This document shows positions 59,490 to 64,000 of a stretch of 64,000 nt of DNA, in pieces. Origin of the DNA: Streptomyces apocyni (lineage in GTDB: Bacteria > Actinomycetota > Actinomycetes > Streptomycetales > Streptomycetaceae); contig NZ_WHOM01000050.1 of the NCBI RefSeq assembly GCF_009739465.1, positions 1 through 64,000 on the forward strand, written 5' to 3'. How positions within the stretch are numbered: the stretch's first letter is position 1; every line of letters starts with the position of its first letter. The notes beneath the pieces are model-generated. The model made no database searches and was not told where the DNA came from. It was given only the letters and a program-made list of their open reading frames with translations. Made by a program: the position numbers and the translations under genes.

Positions 59490-61772
59490 TCACAGGAAGA
59501 GCGGGATCGGGTTCAGATCGGCGTACTGACGAGACTTTTCGACGCGACCGAGAGTGACCGGTACATCGAAGAGGCGCCCCGGAGCGAACCGGGCCCAGAA
59601 GTGCCGGAGTCCGGGGACGATCACCTTGACTACGGGAAGCTCCACGTCAGGGCGCGTCTGGTCGAGCACGAGGAGTTCCATCCCGTGACCGCGTGCGAGG
59701 CTTTCACAGGTTCTGACGTCCTCCTTCAGGTCTGGTTGCGGCGAGTAGCCGTAGGTGCTCGGGGTCCGGGCCGTCAGGCCGGGGTCCGGGACCAGGTATG
59801 GCTGATTCTGTGTGGTCGCGGTCGTCCACCAGGACATCAATTCCGGGTCAGAAAGCGCGTACCCGGTGTTGTTGAATGCTGCATGGAGAACTGCGGGAAG
59901 TGACTGCGTCATTTCCGTGACCGCGCGCCGCAGGGCGATACGCGGATCGAAGTGGGCGCCGAATCCCAGCGTGATGTCCTCGGTGGGCTTGTCATGGCGC
60001 CGTGAGATCGCCGCCATCGCGGGAATTCCCAGATCCGCGGTGAGATCGAGGACCCACAGCGTCCGGTTGACTCGCGCGTAGGCCTCGCGGGTCGCGGCGA
60101 GCCAGGGTTCGTCGAAGGCGTCCATGTCGATGGCGGGCTGGCGGGTGCGGTTGTACCACCACAAGGCGACCGCATCCCGCTCCACCAGCTCCAGGAAGCC
60201 CTGGACGACGGCGTCTTCGATGCTGCTGCCGGCGGCGTTGCCGTTGGAGTCGGCCCAGGGGCCGTTCGCGGAGGAGCCGATGTCCCGGCAGAAGTACAGC
60301 ATCGAGGTCGGCAGCAGCTTGTGAGCGTGCTCGGTGAGCGACCAGACGGGCGTCCAGTCGGTGGGCCGGTCTTCAGGGAAGGGCGCGCATACCTGCTGGA
60401 AGGCCGAGTTGCGGGCATTCCAGTGCTCCCGGTCCCGGAACTGGCGCTCGTCGAACAACTGGCACGCGTTGGGATGGATGGCCCGGTCACCGAGGCCCCG
60501 CAGGCTGTCGTACACCACGGGCTCGTCCCCCTGGCGGGTTGCGCAATAGCGCTCCACCCCCTCACACAGGGCTCCCGTCTCGGCTTCCGTCGAGGTAACT
60601 CCCTTCCCGGCACTGCAACTGCGTAGCCCGCCTCGCAGGGCGTCGAGCGAGTGCCCATTGAGCGCGAGGTTCCTGCCCGACACATAGCAGTTGAGCCCGT
60701 TCGGCAACCTGTCGTCGCGCTTGACGTCGCTGACAATGCCGGTGACCGGGCTGACCAGGTGGCGGTAGCGGGCGAGCAGGTCCTCCGGAGCGATGGCCCG
60801 ATGACTGCCCTCCCAGGACGCCTTGGGGCGGGAGTTGATCGCCACCGGCTGCCATCCTCGGGAGGCCATCAGACGCACGTCACCGCACTCCGGGCACTGG
60901 GGGCGCCGCCTGACCGGATGCGCCCTGACGGCCAGGGTCCGGGTGTCCAGAGTGAACAGCCCTTCATGCAGGTCGCTGTAGGCCCCGGCGAGCCACTTGG
61001 CGGTCTCCAGGACCGCCATCTGCACGCCGATGGCCCGCCCGGCCGCGAGCGAGGCCGCTGGGCAGGCCATTGGACCACTGATCCCCAGCGCCCGCTGGGC
61101 CGGGAGCTCGGCGTGCCGCTGGGCTCGTATTCGGTGCGTGAGACAGGTCCAGCAGGGGCCGTCGTCAGGTACGAAGACGGGCCCGACCCACGGAGTGGGG
61201 CCGCCGGGTGCGGCAAGTAGCCAGGGGCGCCGCTCCGCGCGGTGCCAGGCGTCGACCGCCCGCAGCTCGGCCGCGAGGTAGTCGTCGCACAGCACCAGTG
61301 ACAGCGCGCACGTCTCGTCGTCCGCGCCTTGGTCAGACACCGTCAGGCCGGACTCCTGGCAGGCCCTTCGAGTCAGTGAGGCGTCCACGTCGCCGACGGT
61401 GATGACCTGAACCTGCTTGTCGGCCAAGGACCGCGTAGCGGCTGAGGCGTCGACACCCAGCAGATCCCAGTACGCCAGCGAGGCGAGGTCCGTCTCGCTG
61501 TCAGGAGCAGTTACGTGGTAGCCGATGAGACCGGCCTCAGCGAGCTGACGCAGCACGCGGCCTGCTGTGACGGCAGGCACCGCCGCTTCCCGCAGGAGTG
61601 CGGGAAGCGTGCGGGTGCCGTCGAGGAGCGGGGCGAGTGCCTCTATCTGGTCGCCGTGCAGCACCTTCACCCCGTGTGGGGAGAGCACATACACGGCGTC
61701 GCCCGCCACGACCTCGACCCGCAGGTGGCGCTTGAAACCCACGCGGACGGTGGGAGTCGGATTCGCGGCCAT
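59490..61772 (-). CDS. Fused E1-like/YcaO cyclodehydratase (azoline-forming RiPP enzyme)
   Basis: A 760-residue TOMM cyclodehydratase combining the C and D functions. Residues about 1-90 resemble a leader-recognition (RRE-like) winged helix; about 95-330 form the E1/ThiF-like domain with zinc-type cysteines CWTC and CPEC; about 370-760 form the YcaO domain with ATP motifs SAGKGVTSTEAETGALCEGVERYC and AAGSSIEDAVVQGFLELVERDAV. Such enzymes use ATP to convert Cys, Ser or Thr of a precursor into thiazoline or oxazoline. The C-terminus is NPIPLFL rather than the full PxPxP typical of many azoline YcaOs. The ATG at 61772 overlaps the precursor stop by one base (TGATG); an in-frame extension to 61832 would run through the precursor and is rejected. 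Confidence 0.93.
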   Translation of the reverse strand: MAANPTPTVRVGFKRHLRVEVVAGDAVYVLSPHGVKVLHGDQIEALAPLLDGTRTLPALLREAAVPAVTAGRVLRQLAEAGLIGYHVTAPDSETDLASLAYWDLLGVDASAATRSLADKQVQVITVGDVDASLTRRACQESGLTVSDQGADDETCALSLVLCDDYLAAELRAVDAWHRAERRPWLLAAPGGPTPWVGPVFVPDDGPCWTCLTHRIRAQRHAELPAQRALGISGPMACPAASLAAGRAIGVQMAVLETAKWLAGAYSDLHEGLFTLDTRTLAVRAHPVRRRPQCPECGDVRLMASRGWQPVAINSRPKASWEGSHRAIAPEDLLARYRHLVSPVTGIVSDVKRDDRLPNGLNCYVSGRNLALNGHSLDALRGGLRSCSAGKGVTSTEAETGALCEGVERYCATRQGDEPVVYDSLRGLGDRAIHPNACQLFDERQFRDREHWNARNSAFQQVCAPFPEDRPTDWTPVWSLTEHAHKLLPTSMLYFCRDIGSSANGPWADSNGNAAGSSIEDAVVQGFLELVERDAVALWWYNRTRQPAIDMDAFDEPWLAATREAYARVNRTLWVLDLTADLGIPAMAAISRRHDKPTEDITLGFGAHFDPRIALRRAVTEMTQSLPAVLHAAFNNTGYALSDPELMSWWTTATTQNQPYLVPDPGLTARTPSTYGYSPQPDLKEDVRTCESLARGHGMELLVLDQTRPDVELPVVKVIVPGLRHFWARFAPGRLFDVPVTLGRVEKSRQYADLNPIPLFL

Positions 61773-62110
61773 CAGTGCTGCAGGGGCGGGTACGGAAGGG
61801 GCATGGTGCAGTCGCAGACGGTGCCACCGCAACCCGCTGCCATGGCGCCCTCGACGCTCGAGAGGTCCTCGATCACCAGGCTCCCTGCGCCCGGCGCGTC
61901 CTGGTCGCCGTGACCGGAGTACACCGGCTCCGTCGCCGAGAGCCCGAACTCGGCGAGCACCGAGACCGGATCAGTGGTGTACCGCTCAGCCAGCGAGGGC
62001 TCAAGCCCGGTGCGCGCGGCGAGCAGGGCGAAGCGCTGCTCTTCGGTGAGTTCGTCCGTGCCGGTGCGAGAAGGTGCGACGATCGTGGTCGTGCTCGTGG
62101 TGGTTCGCAT
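61772..62110 (-). CDS. RiPP (TOMM) precursor peptide
   Basis: A 112-residue peptide. The Thr-rich N-terminus is followed by an acidic helical leader (LTEEQRFALLAARTGLEPSL) and a segment TTDPVSVLAEFGL that resembles nitrile-hydratase-like leader peptides. An acidic stretch (VIEDLSSVEG) then leads into a compact core with Cys94, Thr97, Cys99, Cys101 and Thr102 and the tail MPLPYPPLQH. The CDCT cluster is a natural substrate for azoline formation. The ATG at 62110 is chosen because GGGGGA lies 7 bases upstream; the ATG at 62125 overlaps that site. The stop codon overlaps the cyclodehydratase start, tying the two products together. Cleavage is most likely near AMAAG (residues 89-93), which is inferred. 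Confidence 0.82.
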   Translation of the reverse strand: MRTTTSTTTIVAPSRTGTDELTEEQRFALLAARTGLEPSLAERYTTDPVSVLAEFGLSATEPVYSGHGDQDAPGAGSLVIEDLSSVEGAMAAGCGGTVCDCTMPLPYPPLQH

Positions 62111-62363
62111 ACGAAGATCCCCCATCTTAGACGTTCGTACGGATGTAGAGCTTTCGTTCGACGTCTCGCAGGGTTGGATTCTGAGCGGCGCCCCCCGCGC
62201 CGCCCAGTGTTTCCGTCACCACCCGGGCATGACATTTTCATACGCCGCTTCGTGAGCCGGTCACTGTGACTCCACGGCTCCTGGTGCGAGGCTCATTCGA
62301 CGCTCAGGTAAGTCAGCCCCGAGGAGGGGTCGACCGACAACTGCGCGAACGAGGGAGCGCACA
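62111..62363. promoter_or_regulatory. Divergent regulatory region, RiPP precursor / SARP
   Basis: This 253-base gap should hold promoters for the RiPP-kinase operon and the SARP gene. It contains several copies of a CGCTTCG/GAGCC-type word (GCTTCGTGAGCC at 62248-62259, GGCTC at 62277 and 62291) and ACGTTCGTACGG at 62131. I cannot define an operator with confidence. Confidence 0.35.
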
Positions 62364-63152
62364 ATGGAGATCAAGATACTGGGACCTCTCGCCGCCCGCG
62401 AGAACGGAGTTTCGGTGCTGCCCACCGCGGCCAAGCCGCGGCAGATTCTCGCGTTGCTCGCTCTGCAGGCCGATCATGTCGTCACGGTACCGACTCTGAT
62501 GGACGAGATCTGGGGCGAGAAGATCCCGCGCAGTGCCGCGACCACCCTGCAGACCTACATCCTCCAGCTACGCCGCAAGATCGCGGCGGCTCTGGACGGC
62601 GACCCCGGCAGGGAGGCCAAGGACGTGCTGATCACTCAGCACGGCGGCTATCTGCTGCAGGTGCAGCCGGGGCAGGTGGATGTCCAGGAGTTCGAGCAAC
62701 TCGCGGCGTCCGGACGGCACGCGCACGAGGCGGGCGACCACCGGGTCGCCTCCGAACTGCTCGGCAAGGCGCTGGGCATGTGGGACGGCAGGGCACTCGT
62801 CGACGTACGGGTCGGCTCGGTGCTCGAACTGGAGGTGCTGCGGCTCGAAGAGGACCGGATGGCGTCGCTGGAACTGCGGATCGACTCCGACCTGAAGCTG
62901 GGACGGCACGCCGAACTGGTGCCTGAACTCCGGGTCCTGTCAGCCAGGCACCCCATGCACGAGAACTTCTGCGCCCAGCTGATGACCGCCCTGCATCGGT
63001 CCGGGAGCGCCTGGCGGGCGCTGGAGGCCTTCCAGCGGCTGCGTGGCAGCCTCGTCGACGAGCTGGGTCTTGAGCCGTCGCCACGGCTGCAGCAGCTCCA
63101 CCAGGCGGTGTTGTCCGCCGACCCCGGCCTCGACCTCAGGGCATCCGTCTAG
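62364..63152 (+). CDS. SARP-family transcriptional activator
   Basis: A 262-residue Streptomyces antibiotic regulatory protein of the short, ActII-ORF4-like type. An OmpR-type winged helix (about 1-100: KILGPLAARENGVSVLPTAAKPRQILALLAL, TLQTYILQLRRKI) is followed by the bacterial transcriptional activation domain (about 105-250, ending LVDELGLEPSPRLQQLHQAVL). SARPs bind direct heptamer repeats spaced 11 bp near the -35 box and recruit RNA polymerase. It is the only pathway-type activator in the window and a candidate for controlling any of the neighbouring operons. GAGGGAG precedes the ATG at 62364. Confidence 0.95.
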   Translation: MEIKILGPLAARENGVSVLPTAAKPRQILALLALQADHVVTVPTLMDEIWGEKIPRSAATTLQTYILQLRRKIAAALDGDPGREAKDVLITQHGGYLLQVQPGQVDVQEFEQLAASGRHAHEAGDHRVASELLGKALGMWDGRALVDVRVGSVLELEVLRLEEDRMASLELRIDSDLKLGRHAELVPELRVLSARHPMHENFCAQLMTALHRSGSAWRALEAFQRLRGSLVDELGLEPSPRLQQLHQAVLSADPGLDLRASV

Positions 63153-63207
63153 AAGTCAGAGGTCCTGAGAGTCAGAGGCTTTACGGAGCCCGTGCCACCG
63201 ACGACAG

Positions 63208-63282
63208 TCCCCGGGCCTGGGTCGACCTCCCGTTGTCCCCAGGCCTGGGTTGACGTGGGTTGACCGGGCTGACCGGGCTGAC
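63208..63282. repeat. Short direct repeats between SARP and carboxylase genes
   Basis: A 20-base unit (TCCCC(G/A)GGCCTGGGT(C/T)GAC) occurs at 63208 and 63236, and TGACCGGGC is repeated at 63261 and 63270. The stretch 63153-63390 holds no gene that I can see; the repeats may be operator-like or simple slippage products. Confidence 0.55.
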
Positions 63283-63390
63283 GGGGGTCACGTGTGGCCG
63301 CCGCCGGTACGGGCGTGACCTGGGCCGACGCGCCCCCGCCGACGGTCCGCGCTCAAGCGGCCTTCGAGGGGGCGTTCCTACGTTCGGCCG

Positions 63391-64000
63391 ATGACTCTCC
63401 TCGATGACCTCTCGGCCCTCCCCAGCGTCCCCCAGCTACGGCTGTGCACCGACGAACTGCGGCGCCTCAAAGAGGAAGTGAGCCGCGCCTGCCCGGTCGC
63501 CACCCGCCGCCAGCACGACAAGAACAAACTCACCGCCCATGAACGCCTAGAACTCCTCTTCGACCAGGGGACGTTCACCGAGATAGAACCGCTGCGCAGG
63601 CACCGCGCGACCGGCTTCGGCCTGGAGGACAACAAGCCGTACGGCGACGGCGTCGTCATCGGCTGGGGCCTGGTGCACGGCCGCACCGTCTTCGCGTACG
63701 CCCATGACTTCCGCGTCTTCGCCGGCGCGCTCGGCGAGGCGCACGCCACCAAGGTGCACAAGGTGATGGACCTGGCGGAGTCCGCGGGCGCCCCGCTGGT
63801 CAGCCTCAACGACGGGGCGGGCGCCCGCATCCAGGAAGGCGTCACCGCGCTCGCCGGGTACGGCGGCATCTTCCGCCGCAACGTCGCCGCCTCCGGAGTC
63901 ATCCCGCAGATCAGCGTGATGCTCGGCCCGTGCGCGGGCGGCGCCGCCTACTCACCGGCGCTCACCGACTTCGTCTTCATGGTCCGCGAGAGCTCCCAGA
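63391..64000 (+). CDS. Acyl-CoA carboxylase beta (carboxyltransferase) subunit, 3' end outside window
   Basis: 203 codons are visible of a biotin-dependent carboxyltransferase. NKLTAHERLELLFDQGTFTEIE, GYGDGVV-type strand (PYGDGVVIGWG), VFAYAHDFRVFAGALGE, NDGAGARIQEGV and MLGPCAGGAAYSPALTDF match propionyl/acetyl-CoA carboxylase beta chains (PccB/AccD types). It makes malonyl- or methylmalonyl-CoA together with an alpha chain; residue 422-type specificity positions lie beyond the window. It may work with the epsilon subunit at 51612. Location inside a polyketide region suggests dedicated extender-unit supply. Confidence 0.93.
   Translation, partial: MTLLDDLSALPSVPQLRLCTDELRRLKEEVSRACPVATRRQHDKNKLTAHERLELLFDQGTFTEIEPLRRHRATGFGLEDNKPYGDGVVIGWGLVHGRTVFAYAHDFRVFAGALGEAHATKVHKVMDLAESAGAPLVSLNDGAGARIQEGVTALAGYGGIFRRNVAASGVIPQISVMLGPCAGGAAYSPALTDFVFMVRESSQ

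Noticed and set aside
61772..61832. Longer start for the cyclodehydratase at 61832
   Set aside because: No ribosome site, and the extra residues would be translated from the precursor core in another frame; the TGATG overlap at 61772 is far better.
63208..63282. Direct repeats considered as an attachment site or origin
   Set aside because: No tRNA gene, integrase or replication gene is nearby; they look like local slippage or regulatory repeats.

Overview
The window is very high in GC, has Streptomyces-style gene spacing and ribosome binding sites, uses GTG and TTG starts, and is filled with secondary-metabolism enzymes. It is almost certainly from a Streptomyces or close actinomycete. I place 53 protein genes, two of them cut by the window edges, and see no rRNA, tRNA, CRISPR array or insertion sequence.

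Region A (1-19.3 kb) is the start of a modular type I polyketide cluster. A giant PKS gene on the minus strand runs off the left edge. It encodes a KSQ-AT-ACP loading module, a KS-AT-DH-KR-ACP extension module and the beginning of a second KS. Beside it lie two SnoaL-like cyclase-type proteins, an NmrA-type reductase, a P450, an SDR, a Tat-exported flavin amine oxidase, a group D flavin monooxygenase with its flavin reductase, and a class III aminotransferase. A KSQ-primed chain plus aminotransferase, amine oxidase and SnoaL proteins suggests a polyketide alkaloid (inference). Three divergent promoters here share an ATTACC-type element.

Region B (19.36-22.7 kb) looks like ordinary chromosomal genes: GNAT acetyltransferase, class F sortase, a membrane-anchored partner and MgtE. 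It may separate two gene clusters.

Region C (22.8-57.5 kb) is the tailoring, starter-unit, resistance and export part of an aromatic (type II) polyketide cluster. It holds an actinorhodin-type ketoreductase, a didomain aromatase/cyclase, a two-domain ABM-type protein, an MBL-fold cyclase/hydrolase candidate, a second oxygenase/flavin reductase pair, three P450s with their own ferredoxin and ferredoxin reductase, SDR and MDR reductases, an alpha-methylacyl-CoA racemase homologue, citramalate synthase, a KAS III-like acyltransferase with Ser in place of Cys, and a FAAL / acyl-ACP dehydrogenase / ACP-AT / PPTase cassette. The AT half of that cassette has lost both catalytic residues. An AlkZ-like DNA glycosylase homologue, an epoxide hydrolase and two DHA2 efflux pumps suggest a DNA-alkylating, epoxide-bearing product. 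The minimal PKS (KS-alpha/KS-beta) is not in the window.

Region D (57.5-62.1 kb, minus strand) is a compact RiPP locus. A 112-residue precursor ends in a Cys/Thr-rich tail, its stop codon overlaps the start of a fused E1-like/YcaO cyclodehydratase, and a histidine kinase and response regulator follow. A SARP activator (62.4 kb) and a carboxylase beta subunit running off the right edge close the window.

No gene-free stretch exceeds about 300 bases; the longest gaps are 9588-9829, 11641-11848, 17478-17716, 46794-47010, 62111-62363 and 63153-63390.
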